DNA from: Linanthus parryae
Taxonomy: Eukaryota; Streptophyta; Magnoliopsida; Ericales; Polemoniaceae
DNA: 64,000 nucleotides
Direction of reading: 5' to 3'
Assembly (NCBI GenBank): GCA_023055425.1
Contig: JALGPY010000004.1
Location: forward strand, 58,923,718-58,987,717
Shown here: in pieces, positions 46,501 to 57,123 of the stretch
Layout of the letters: every line of letters begins with the position of its first letter
Numbering within the stretch: position 1 is the first letter of the stretch
Translations under genes and position numbers: made by a program
The notes under the pieces: generated by a model
What the model was told of the DNA's origin: nothing
What the model saw: only the letters and a program-made list of their open reading frames with translations
Databases searched by the model: none

Positions 46501-48711
46501 TCTAAAATACCCCGTTTTGTGGATACGGGTATTTTATGATGTTACTATAACTATTGGGTGTTAATATAATATTATTATAAGTGTTGGGTATTAGTTTTTA
46601 TTATTTGGGAGTTAGTTTTTTTATTATTAAAGGCTTGGGATTGTTATGTATTTTACTTAAATTATTTAGTGCCTTTTAATTAAATTAGGGAGTTGTGTTT
46701 GTCGTTTAACTAGAACCTTGGGGGGGGGGGGGTGGAAATTGCGTTCAGGCCAAAACATTATCATATTTTCCTTGCATGGCCAAAAATCTCTCTTCCTAAT
46801 TTTTCTCTCATGACCGAATTTTTTCCATGAATGGCCGAATCTCTCTCTTTCTCTTTCTTTGATTTCGTTTCCTTGTTTGAATCAAACTCAATCCTAATTA
46901 GGTATTAATTGGTCAAAGACCTAAACTTTAACAACAAGAAACCTAATTTGTCCCATATTAGTGTCCCAATTCAAGATCTAGGACAACTTGGAAACAATCC
47001 TAGTTTTCCTTAAACTCTTACACTCAAAGCCTATATAAACCCACCTCCATCTCATAATTTTGTTCCACATCAAATCAAAGAGCTCTCAAAAACTCTCAAA
47101 GATCTCTCTCTCCTACCCGTCCATCGCCGCCTCACACCGAAGCCGCCGCCACCGTGCGCCGTCTCCTTTCTTTTGATTCTTTCCGGTACTTTTTAAACCA
47201 ATATTTAATTATAATCTTCTTTCTCTTTTATCCAACCCTAGATGTGTTATGTGGGGATTATGCATGTTCATGGTTAAAGAATAAACCCTAGATGTGTTGA
47301 AGGGTAATTTGTGGGAAAATACATGTTTCCTATATGGGTATTATGAGTGAGATTGGAAAGTTAAAACAAGCATATCTTTTTACTCGGAAATCAAAATTCG
47401 GATCCGTTTGAGGCTAAAATTCTTTTTCAGAATGTTTCGGATGATCTAATGAGACCACTTTTGAGCCATGATCTGTTTAGGAAGGTGGAGTAATAAATTA
47501 GTATACTTATGTTAGGTTATGAGCACAATGAATTATGGGAGTTTTGGGTAGTGTGTTGGTTGTGTTTGGGTTATGGATTGTAAGGGATGACCTAGAAACT
47601 TAAGTAGGCATTGTCTAATTTTTTTAGTATTATGTTTTCATTAGAATATTATCTAATTGTAGGCAACGAGTTCTCTGACGAAGGTTACGTCGAATACTAC
47701 GACTAGTTCATTGTGATTGCTATTTGTTTGAGGTATGTAAACATGCCAGGCCTAGCGCCCATATCTTCTTTCGTGTCTAAACTGATTTTGTTATTTATTG
47801 TCTCAACATTTGAATATCTACTTGAACTTTTTATTAGAGAAAGTTTACTGATTTTATAAAGGTGATTCTATCACAACTATCACATGATTAATAAGAAGTA
47901 ATAACGTAAAGTGAAAGAGTTGTACCAGGGAACACTTTATTATTATGGGATCGGTTGTTGTGACTACGTTCACTCAACCAACTTTTATTTGGTTGCTCGG
48001 CCACCACAAGCCCGGGGTTGCTCCTCGTACTTACTCCTCTGACCGCACGAAGTCTTAGGGGGGTGTTGACACTTATGGTCTTGTGAGTGTGGTATTGGTT
48101 CGCACCTCGTTGTGTGACTTGGTTTCTCCCCGTGTCAACATGGTTATATATGTTTTCTAAATGGTGGACCTTTATGATTGAGAATTCAGAGTCCCGATTG
48201 GACAAATGAGGAAGAATGTGGGAATGTTTTCCCCACAAGTGAAGTGACAAAAGGAAAAGATTGGTGAATTCTTATTTCGTACTTATAATCTTACTCAAAT
48301 TCTTTACTCTTCAAACTCATGTGTAATTTTTAAACGGCTTCATAATCTGTTTACATGTCTGGGTGTTGCTTACTCAGTATTTTCGGCTGACTTTGGAAAC
48401 TATGGTGTCTCTTTTTATTTCTGCACCACAGGTTTAGGTGGAAGCTTGAAGTAATGTGAGCGCGACTCGACATACATAGGAAAAGTTTAGTAGGTCACAT
48501 TCATTTACTTTAGCACTTCAGTTAGACTTAGAGAATCTATAGAGTGTAATAATGTCCATGTTTGTGGCGAGACAAGTTTCAAAGTTTTAATTATTTATTT
48601 TAAGGATTTGGTTTGGATTTTCTGTTATAAAATCTTCTTGTATCCGGGTTTAATCTCGGGTACGGAGTAACATCCCCAGGCTTCCGGCTTGGGCCATTTT
48701 GGGGTGTTACA
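46501..48711 (+). repeat. Element G 5' LTR
   Basis: Starts TCTAAAATACCCC (TG decayed to TC) and ends GGGGTGTTACA at 48711. The ends form the imperfect inverted repeat usual for this lineage. No coding sequence, only short chance ORFs. A 12-bp G run lies at about 46721. Confidence 0.78.
47031..47040 (+). promoter_or_regulatory. TATA box in element G LTR
   Basis: CTATATAAAC within AAAGCCTATATAAACCCACC, followed by a CT-rich leader (CTCTCTCTCC near 47105). Confidence 0.65.
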
Positions 48712-48712
48712 G

Positions 48713-48725
48713 TTGGTATCAGCCA
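48713..48725 (+). other. Primer-binding site of element G (initiator tRNA-Met)
   Basis: TTGGTATCAGCCA, 1 bp after the LTR. It matches initiator tRNA-Met for the first 10 bases; the usual GAGCC has decayed to GCCA. Confidence 0.8.
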
Positions 48726-49151
48726 GGTTATCCAAAATCTAAAACCTGTAGGGAAATCTAAAATGGACATATGAAAGAAAAATTAAAATTTGACAAGCCG
48801 TCTGGAATTTGGGTAGTCTTGGATAGGGTTGTTATGTGTTTAAATCTCTAGAAAATAGGCTTAGTAAGCGAGTATTCCCACCCTCTCCTAGCTAAGAACT
48901 TTGTCCTACCCAATTTTCTAAAGAATATGGGTTTGAGCCGTTAATGGGAGTATGGGTTAGGTAATCACTAGTTGGGTATTGTTTTGCGAAAGCCTTGTGT
49001 GATCAGCCTGTGTGCAAATGCATGTGAAACTAATTGTTTGATGATCAATGTGTTATATTACTTGCTGAATTGCTTATTATATGCCATGTACTTTATTTTA
49101 TTGTACCTTAGGGAACCATATGAATGATACAATAGGTTATAGTGTAGGATT

Positions 49152-50260
49152 ATGGCTAATAGACCAAACCAATACAAAACCAGAAGAAGTAGCCAAGTTC
49201 CAATGGCTGCACCAAACAACAACGACAACAATAATAACGACATGGAGCAGTTCTTTGCCCAATTCACTCAAATGGCGCATAATATGAACAATGGGGAGGA
49301 TAACGCGACCAACAAGGCAAAAAAGGTGTCTGACATGAAGCCTGGAAATTTCACCAGCAATGAGGATCCAGTGGAACTAGAAGATTGGATCGATGAGATG
49401 GACAAAATCTTTGAATTAGTTGAATGCCTTGACAACCGCAAGGTAGTTTGCGCGGCATTCTACCTGAAGAACAAGGAAAACATCTGGTGGAGGAACTCGC
49501 GTCAAGCTTTCGTAGCTCAACCCAACTTCAATTGGGAAGCTCTTCAGACTGCTCTTCGCACTCGCTTCTATCCATCTCGCATTTAGGATCATAAGTACAT
49601 AGAGTTTGTGAACTTGAAGCAGGAAAGTGATTCCGTGACGGAATACTTCAAGAAGTTCATGGAGTTAGCCCGATTGTCAGGTCACCTAATGCCTAATGAG
49701 GAAACAAAGGTTAGGAAGTTCAACTCCATCTACAGAAAGACTTAATGTGCAGAACATATGACACTCTTCAAGAGGCGTATGATAGAGTTGCAGCTGTTTG
49801 GCACATCCAAGAGGCGCAAGATGAGAATCGTGGAAAGCGAAAGGGTGAAATTGCTGGGAGCAATGGTAACAACCAAGGTAGAAACAACCATGGTGGACAG
49901 GACAAGAAGTTCAAGTCGAACAATGGAGGAAGTAACCAGGGTCAATACCGTGGCAACAAGCATAACAATGGACGTGAACCTCCTCGCCGTTACTATTGCA
50001 AGCGGTGCCATCAGGACCATCCCGGAGTGGATTGCGCATGAAACTTACTCACTTGCCAAAATTGTGGGAAGATGGGACATCATGCTTTTGGGTGCCATTT
50101 ACGGTCCAATGGGAACCAGCAGGTGAACCAAGGAAGTGGGGGAACCAACAACGCTCCAGCTAATGCCAACAACAACAAGGGAGCTGGTACAAGAGTAACC
50201 ACAACACATAATGGGAATGTTGCGCGGATTGCGGTGATGAGCAGGACCCAGGAGAAGTGA
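49152..50260 (+). pseudogene. Element G gag
   Basis: Chromovirus gag. The start is at the ATG at 49152 (MANRPNQYKTRRSS), with an asparagine-rich N-terminus. The retrotransposon-gag core (VELEDWIDEMDKIFELV, AFYLKNKENIWW, FNWEALQTALRTRFYPS) ends at a TAG (49584-49586) and continues in the same frame to 49745. A frameshift follows to 49745-50041 with zinc knuckle CKRCHQDHPGVDC, then another to CQNCGKMGHHAFGC. The end (ARIAVMSRTQ) corresponds to the gag-protease border of Tekay-type elements, where sequence homology to pol would start but does not. Confidence 0.85.
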
Positions 50261-50701
50261 AAGATTAAAGAGTTAGCATGGACGATAGTAGTTTCCCGCC
50301 CACCCTCGCCTAGAAAGCATTTTTGAGAATTGTGTTTTTTGGTTTCTTCGAATATTAGAAATTATTTTAGAACCTACCTTCAAGTTTTTAGGAAAAGTGG
50401 AATTTTGTGGAATTTTAGTTGGAATAGTTTATCAAAGAATATTGGAGTTTACCTTTTCATTGAAGTATTGACCATGTTAAGATTTTAGATACCGGGCACG
50501 TGTAAAAAGAGTGTTAAGATTGTAAAGGTCTTATAGACAAATCACCGCCCAAGAGATGCAACATATAAAGTGGGGGATGATATGAGGAAGAAGTGTCCTC
50601 CCTTTTTTTTGACGAGATCTTTTGAGTTCCGAGGACGTCACTTCTTTTAAGGGGGGAAGGATGTAATCCTTCGGTTTTAAAGCACCATTTTTGAAGCACG
50701 T
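50261..50701 (+). other. Element G 3' non-coding end, PPT and start of 3' LTR
   Basis: No gene. It carries a CGAGGACGTCACTTCTTTTA stretch and the polypurine tract AAGGGGGGAAGGA (50649-50661), typical of the end of Tekay/Del elements. The 3' LTR would begin at TGTAATCC (50662). This start is unlike the 5' LTR start at 46501, so the 3' end may derive from a related but different element. Confidence 0.65.
50697..50701. repeat. Target-site duplication of element H, left copy
   Basis: CACGT, identical to 63936-63940. Confidence 0.9.
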
Positions 50702-51320
50702 TGTAGAAAGTGCTTTCTGGACAGGCAGATCTTGGCCACGTGGCGACCATCTAGCACACCATACTGTGCTCCACACACACTGGATCACCAGCCGTGCTGA
50801 TGGGGGCTGCGAGACATTGCCCTCTCATACCACCTCACGGGACTTGTAGGGACTTAGTGGTTTTGAGGCTAGAGTAAGTCCTGTCGCGTGCGAGCCAAGC
50901 CCGCGCGCGACCCCTAGTAACTGCTTTTGAGAGATTTATGGCACGAGCTCCATAACCCGGTCAATCCGGTCAAACCCGGTCAACCCCATAACGGTTACGG
51001 TATACGCGGATAACGTGCTGTAACGGTCCCTATATACGCGGACGAACGTGCCGTTGTGGTTAAGCTAATTAAGCCGCCATTGATGGGCGCATTAACCACA
51101 TTGCAACGGTCACATTCTTTGTTATACATAGGATCGTTAACGCTTCCATACAGGAGAGAACACACCTGAGATACGCGGAAGCTCTGCCAAACCCCTGTCT
51201 CTCTCTCATACAATGCTATTGCCTTACTCTCTCCCTACACACAACCCCACACTTCCTGTGTCTTTTCTATCCCCTGCTCTTGGTGTATATTGAGTCCTCT
51301 CTGCAGGATTATCTCGTACA
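50702..51320 (+). repeat. Element H 5' LTR
   Basis: 619 bp, TGTAGAAAGTG to CTCGTACA. Closely similar to the 3' LTR, with few substitutions and a 6-bp deletion (CCACGT) near 50802. G-box CCACGTGG at 50736-50743. A TATA-like CCCTATATACGC lies at about 51030. No coding sequence. Confidence 0.92.
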
Positions 51321-51361
51321 CATTTGGTGAACCTGACGTGAACATACCATTGCAAGCAAAC
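51321..51361 (+). other. Element H leader with probable primer-binding site
   Basis: CATTTGGTGAACCTGACG follows the LTR and should include the PBS. I cannot assign the tRNA with confidence. Confidence 0.45.
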
Positions 51362-52483
51362 ATGTCTCATGAAGATGATGTCAGTAACAGATTGCCTTCC
51401 ACGGAGACCACCTCGGGAGAGGAGGCTCGCCGTACTCCTACAGCCGCCGGTGAAGCTCCGACGTTAGAGGCCTTGGACGCTACCATTCAGAATCAGGCGA
51501 AGGCTCTCAAAGCTCAATCTGCGCACCTAGAACGGATAATGGCTATCCTGGGGACTCTCGCCCCAAATCCCGCGTCAGCCACTATCGTCTCTCAGGGAGG
51601 AGGAGCTTCCACCACTCAAGGATTGGGAGTATCAACCACACCACCCAATCCTAACCTTCAAACTCCACCGGCGACGACGCAGTTACCCTCAGTTCAGGGG
51701 CAAACTGCTCAAATGCTGCCTCTTACTGCTCATGTGCCTCAACCGCCAATCCTGGCATCTAACCCGTCTTCACAATATCCCTTGCCTCCTCCGCCGACGG
51801 CGCGGGGAAATGCGAATCCACAGTACGTTCCTAGCCCTTCCGCGGCATATGTGTCACCTCCAACTGCAACAACCTCTCCTCCTGCTGCTGGGGGAAGTGC
51901 GCCGGAGTGTATGACGTCGCTGCAACGGCGCATAGAAACTATCCTAGCTAATCAACCGTTCGTGGACACAATCATCCCGAATCTTGACAACAATCCACCA
52001 ATCCCACGCGAGATCTACCTCATGCCTAACCCTGCCGGGTACAAGGCTCCTAAATGGGACAAGTTTGAAGATGTCAATGGGAACGCCCACGAGCATGTCA
52101 TGCGTTTCATCGATGTGATGGGGCCGTATGGGGCTGATCCTAAGCTGTTGATGCGCGAGTTCCCGAAATCCCTGGGGAACGTGGCCTACAAGTGGTACAG
52201 GACGTTGGAAGCCGGATCTGTAAAGACCTGGGACGACATGGTCCAAAAGCTTTACACCAAATTCTTCCAGATGGAAGAAAAGGTAACAATGATTCATCTC
52301 TCACGGATGTACCAGAATCGCGAGGAGGATGGTGTAACGTTCATCAAGAAGTTCAGGGCCAAGTCCTTGGAATGCAAAGATGTGATACTTGAGAGCAGAC
52401 TCGTGGAGATACGCTGCAATGCATGCGAGACGAGTAAAAAGGTATGCTTATCAACCTGCAAACACCTACATTTTCGAAGCTAA
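51362..52483 (+). pseudogene. Element H gag, N-terminal and core
   Basis: The start is at the ATG at 51362 (MSHEDDVSNRLP), 40 bp after the LTR. A proline/threonine-rich N-terminal half (residues 30-190) is followed by a gag core (PAGYKAPKWDKFEDVNG, VAYKWYRTLEAGSVKTW, KLYTKFFQMEEKV). The frame runs into a different tail near 52430 and stops at 52483, so gag is broken there; the rest lies at 52444-53254. Confidence 0.85.
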
Positions 52484-53254
52484 TCGAATGCAAAAAGAAT
52501 ATTGAGCCTATAGTGAAGAGGCAGAAAAAGAGGCACGCCCCTGAGAGATCCCCGAGCGGGACCACTTTCAAAATTGGGAGATTCAGCTACAAGAGAGGAC
52601 GTGAGGCTGAAGTGAATACGGTCTCGCCCCCAAAAGCAGCCGAAGGTAGTAAAGTTCGATGCGCCACCTTTGCCATGTTCGGTAGAGGAAGCAAGTGACT
52701 TGTGCAGACAATGGCGTAAGGATGGAATCCTGCCGCCGCTCGAAAGAGCACCCTCCAAGGAAATGGTGAGGGACCCAAAGTGGTGCGAATGTCACGGGAA
52801 GGTCATGCACCCCACGGCTGACTGTAAGAAGCTCAGAATCATGGTAAGCCAGAAGATGAAGAATGGCGAACTGATTGTCAGCGACCTGAGGCAAGATGTG
52901 CGAAACAATTCACTGCCTGCCCACGCGGAGCAAGAGACGAAAGGCAAAGAGGTCGCCATGATCTCGATTATGGACCTTGAAGAGGTTGCGGAGGATGGTC
53001 TACCCATCATTTCCGAGATCCACAATGACGAGGACTACAGCATAGACACGGAGGACGAACGTGCCGATCGGATGAAGGGGTCGCACGGGTTCAGCAGGTT
53101 CTTCGATGAGATGAACTTCTCGGAGAAATGCCGGAAGGAGATGAAAAAGGCGATCCTGAGGATAGCGGAAGATTACGAGGAGGATATCGTGGTCTCCAAC
53201 GGAAAGGTCGTCAGGGCATCTCGCTCTACAGAAAAGGTCATAACCAGCAGGTGA
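52484..53254 (+). pseudogene. Element H gag C-terminal part
   Basis: Two overlapping open stretches in different frames (52444-52698 and 52670-53254). They hold a basic segment (KRQKKRHAPERSP), then EEASDLCRQWRKDGILPP and WCECHGKVMHPTADCKKL, the Tat-type zinc knuckle in the form CxCHxxxxHxxxxC. An acidic linker (DEDYSIDTEDERAD) follows. There is a frameshift at about 52690. Next to the protease. Confidence 0.8.
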
Positions 53255-53500
53255 CCACGGTCATTAATGGTAACGACGGTCATTAATGGTGTGGAGTTCA
53301 AAAGAGCATTCGTCGACGGAGGCGTAGCAGTTCACGTTGTCTCGCTCAACACTCTGAAGCTAGCAGGAACTCCAGAGCACAAGATCGTTAGGCGTCCATC
53401 CCCGCTGATGGGATTCGGAAGCGACTCCAGAATGACGATAGGATGGATCCGTCTGGGTGTCCAGATTAGCAAAATCAAGTGTTCATCCCGGCGATTTCCG
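53255..53500 (+). pseudogene. Element H protease fragment
   Basis: Aspartic protease of Tat type: AFVDGGVAVHVVSLNTL has the active-site Asp followed by Gly-Gly, then RRPSPLMGFGSDSRMTIG. Homology ends near 53490, before the distal conserved block; the following sequence is RT/RNase H border. Confidence 0.78.
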
Positions 53501-53907
53501 AAATTACCTTCTGTTTCAGCGATCTTCTCAAGAAAGATGCTGTATATAACTAGACTACAGAGCACGAAGCTGCTTTTGGAAAGCTAAAAGACCTGTTGAC
53601 ATCATCAAAGGTAATGATCGCACCCCAGCTCAGGTCACCGCTCTTGCTATACCTAACGTCGGCGAAAAGGTCTATAGGGGCACTCTTGGCTCAGGAATAT
53701 GAGGGACAAGAAAGGCCGATCTACTACATTTCTCTCATAGTGCAGCCAGCAGAATCAAGGTACACGGACATCGAGCGTCATTGCCTTGCCCTATTCTTTG
53801 TAATAGAGAAGTTAAAGCACTATTTTGCTTCGCACAAAGTGGTGGTGGTTACAAAGAGTGACCCCACTCACACTACTCCTGGGGGAAGACTGCAAAATGG
53901 TATATGA
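53500..53907 (+). pseudogene. Element H gypsy-type RNase H with end of RT
   Basis: In three frames: the FSDLLKKDAV segment of the RT thumb/connection, then TSAKRSIGALLAQEYEGQ, RYTDIERHCLALFFVIEKL and KHYFASHKV. The RNase H active-site Asp positions look degenerate, as is known for the first RNase H in Tat elements. The whole RT palm with its YxDD motif is absent between protease and this segment. Confidence 0.8.
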
Positions 53908-54450
53908 CCATTTCCCAATACGACATCACATGCGTTCGACCCCGGGAAATGAAATCGCAAGCGGTGGCGGATTTGCTAGCACAGTTCCCCGATAACAGTC
54001 ATGAGGCTGTAGTTGAGGAGGATCTGGAGGGATCTGAGATCTATGCAGTCGAGTTGCCTTATTGGACACTCCATTTCGATGAATCATCAACAAGAAAAGG
54101 CGGAGGAATCGGAATAGTCTTGACCAAACCCGATGGAGAGGTCATACAGATGTCCGCAAAGCTTGACTTCGCAGTCACCAATAACGAAGCAGAGTATGAA
54201 GCTCTCATCGCAGGTCTTCGTGCAGCAAGGGCACTAGAAGTGAGCAACTTGACGGTTATGGGGGATTCCAAGCTAATCGTTAAACAAGCCTCGGGCGAGT
54301 ATGGTTTGAAGGAGATAAACCTAATGCCCTACCGGACTTTGGTACAGAAGCTGGTGCAACAATTCTGCGATGTCAGGTACGAGCACAAACCAAGGGCTGA
54401 TAACAGGCATGCTGATGCTTTAGCTACCCTGGGATCCAATGTTAGTGCGG
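53904..54450 (+). pseudogene. Element H archaeal-type RNase H
   Basis: The domain occupies residues 50-180 of an open frame: YWTLHFDESSTRKGGGIGIV (Asp59), VTNNEAEYEALIAGLRAA (Glu), VMGDSKLIVKQASGEY (Asp121) and RHADALATLGS (Asp171). The D-E-D-D set is complete, so this module is intact although the polyprotein is not. This second RNase H is the lineage marker of Tat elements. Confidence 0.9.
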
Positions 54451-54527
54451 ATAAATGTCCCGCGAGAATTTCGATTGAAGTGCGAACGTCCTCGGCGTTG
54501 AAAGAGGACGCGTGCGACGACGAATGC

Positions 54528-56104
54528 ATGGATGATGCAGACTGGAGAAAGTCAATATCGTGTGCCATCGCAGAAGGAACGAGCAATGAAAGCTGGGCGT
54601 CCACCAAGGGATATTGCATACATGACAACACCCTCTACTATAAAGGCCCAGGCGGAATACTGATGCGATGCGTATCAGAACAGGAGGGACAAGCGCTGTT
54701 AGACAAGATTCACCAACATACTTGTGGAGAAAGTGAGGTGTCAATCTATCGAAAAGCTCAAAGGTATGGAATTCATTGGCCGGACATGTCAACGGCCGCG
54801 GCATTGATTCAAGGAAATTGTGAGAGTTGTGCGCTGATCAAAGACTCTTTAGCAATTGCTCTGGTCGATGATGACATGGATTGGAGGAAGCAACTCTTTG
54901 ACTTTTTCACACAGGGGATTGAGCCCGATTCGAGAAAAGAAGCCGAGAAGCTAAAGAGAAAAACAGCACGGTACGTGGTGCAAGAAAATATACTCTGGCG
55001 AAGAGGCCACGAGGGTAATCTGCTGCGATGCTTAGACAGCAAAGAAGCACAAGAGGTGATGGACCTCTCTCATCAAGTAGAACATGAGGGAGGTGCGAAG
55101 TTATGCAGACAGCTCCTCACAGTTGGCTACTTCTGGCCCACCATGGAAGCAGATTGTCACACTAAAGTGAGAAGATGCCAGGAGCGTCAATTCAAAGGCA
55201 ATCTAGAACATGCTCCTGCAGTAGATCTACATGCGCTGGGCACACCATGGTCGTTTCATACTTGGGCTTTTGATTTTGTTGGCCCCATCCGACCGACCTC
55301 GCACGGGAACCAGTTCATTCTCATCGCGATCGAGTTGTTCACTAAGTGGGGGGAAGCAATACCCCTGTAGACAGCAAATGCCCTTGCGGTTGTGCAATTC
55401 ATCCAAGAGAATATCATATACCGGTTCGGAGTACCTAACACAGTTCTCTCGGATAATGGCACCCCCTTCGTCAATTGCCAGGTAGCTGCAAAGCTAGCGG
55501 AATACAACATAAGGAAGATATGTTCTACCCCCTACTATCCGAAAGGGAACAGTCAAGCGGAGGCGACTAACAAGACGTTGCTGAGAATCTTGAGCAAGAT
55601 GGTCGCAGATGACCACAAGAAATGGGCTGATTCCTTGAACATAGCCTTGTGGGAATATCGGACTTCTCCAAGGACTCCCAAAGGAGTCTCCCCTTTTCTT
55701 TTATGTTATGGTGCTGAAGCTGTAGTACCTGCGGAAGTAAAAGTCAACTCCGCAAGGTTGGCCTTCCACGCGGTGTACGAAAATCAACGCGATCATGACT
55801 TGGTCCTGTTAGAAGAGAAGCAGGAGCAGGCTAAACGAACTAACAACCGATACCAGGAAAGGATCGCTCGTGCGTACAACAAAACAGTCCAACGTCAAGA
55901 TTTCGCAGTTGGAGATTTGGTCTTGCGCGCATCGGACCACTGCAGCGGGAGGCGGCTCACCCAAAGTTCGCAGCCAACTGGGAAGGACCCTTCGAAGTCA
56001 AAGAAGTCTTTGACAGTGGCTACTGCAACAAACAACGGCTACATGGGACGGCTTCAACCCCAAGCTCAGTTAACATGCGCTGGATTAAGAAGTATTATCC
56101 TTAA
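54528..56104 (+). pseudogene. Element H integrase with duplicated zinc module
   Basis: Two successive modules each begin DD-x-DWRK: residues 210-313 of the frame (54531-54842, with KIHQHTCGE and GNCESC) and 323-430 (54870-55193, with LSHQVEHEGG and RRCQERQ). The second has lost a zinc Cys (Arg instead). The core follows: WAFDFVGPI (Asp at about 55272), SDNGTPF (Asp), PKGNSQAEATNK (Glu) and CYGAEAVVPAEV. A TAG at 55368 interrupts the core in frame. A frameshift near 55950 moves the C-terminal part (NWEGPFEVKEVFDSGYC) to another frame, ending at the TAA at 56102. Confidence 0.85.
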
Positions 56105-56299
56105 CTCCTTCCATTACATGTGTTATCTTATAAATGCTTGCTTTATGCTTTGTATTGCTAAAGACTCATGCACCTTCTCTCCCATATGAGGAAACCGTAA
56201 TCTCGTCTCTCCCATATGAGAGTGTTCTATAATAAAAGACTTCTACCAAATGGGAAGAACTTTATGATTTCAGCTGTCTTTATCGCTTTATTTATATAT

Positions 56300-56880
56300 A
56301 GCAAAAGCCTATCTGCCATGATAGCAGCCCTATGCGAAAATGATCTTAAGTGATCTCTAAGCCCATCCGCCGTGATGGCAACACTATGAAAATACGATCT
56401 TAAATGATCTTTAAGCCTATCTGCCATGATAGCAGCCCTATGCGAATATGATCTTAAGTGATCTCTAAGCCCATCCGCCGTGATGGCAGCACTATGCAAA
56501 TACAATCTTAAATGATCTTTAAGCCTTTTTGCCATGATAGCAGCCCTATGCGAATATGATCATAAGTGATCTCTAAGCCCATTAGCCGTGATGGCAGCAC
56601 TATGCAAATACGATCTTAAATGATCTTTAAGCCTATCTGCCATGATAGCAGCCCTATGCGAATATGATCTAAAATGACGTTTAAGCCTATCTGCCATGAT
56701 AGCAGCGCCATGCAAACATGATCTTAGGTGATCTTCAAAGCCTATCTGCCGAGATAGCAGCTATACTTTAGCCTAGTCTTAAATGATTCTCGATCCTATC
56801 TGCCAGGGTAGCAAATCTATGCAAATGCGATATCAAATGATCTAAAAACTCATTTGCGAATCTATCTATCGGATAGGGAA
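56300..56880 (+). repeat. 54-bp tandem array with 108-bp dimer structure
   Basis: About 10-11 head-to-tail units. The unit start AAGCC(T/C)AT lies at 56305, 56359, 56413, 56467, 56521, 56575, 56629 and 56683, exactly 54 bp apart, then 56738 with decay to about 56880. Type A units read CTGCCATGATAGCAG; type B units read CCGCCGTGATGGCA. They alternate A-B three times, then A-A. Located between the integrase end and the antisense gene, where Tat elements often carry tandem repeats. Confidence 0.93.
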
Positions 56881-57001
56881 TCATATTAACAATGCAAAGT
56901 GTGAATATAACACTATAAAAGGCGAAATCTGCCAACACGCATGCGAAATTGTAGTTTGTTGTAACAAGAACAGCAAATCATACAAAGCAATTTATTATTA
57001 T

Positions 57002-57123
57002 GAGTCAAAATGACTTACAATTTATCTGTCTAGATAAGCAGCTTACAAGCGAAAGCTCAGACTGAGCTAATTACATAGTCAAAATGACTTACAATCCATC
57101 TACATAGTAGCTTACAAGCGGAA
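57002..57123 (+). repeat. Two direct repeats of about 74 bp
   Basis: AGTCAAAATGACTTACAAT...AGCTTACAAGCG occurs at about 57003 and again at about 57077. Each copy also holds the small palindrome GTCAAAATGAC. Confidence 0.8.

Larger units (their letters stand above)
46501..50701 (+). mobile_element. Element G: Tekay/Del-like chromovirus gag element, pol deleted
   Basis: Plus-strand Ty3/gypsy element inserted in the F gag. It has a 2.2-kb LTR, an initiator-Met PBS and a gag with two zinc knuckles of Tekay/Del pattern, then a direct jump to a 3' end with a polypurine tract. Protease, RT, RNase H and integrase are missing. H is inserted about 40 bp into the presumed 3' LTR. The left target copy would be CTCAC (46496-46500); the right copy is outside the window. 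Confidence 0.82.

Noticed and set aside
47888..48250. 120-codon minus-strand ORF in the G LTR
   Set aside because: No recognisable domain, and it lies inside an LTR that otherwise looks non-coding.
56227..56535. Repetitive minus-strand ORF with 18-residue repeats (AAIMADRLKDHLRSY type)
   Set aside because: It overlies the 54-bp tandem array. The open frame follows from a repeat unit divisible by three; no start context or domain.
56300..56880. CRISPR-like regular repeats
   Set aside because: Units are directly adjacent with no unique spacers, and the context is a plant retrotransposon.
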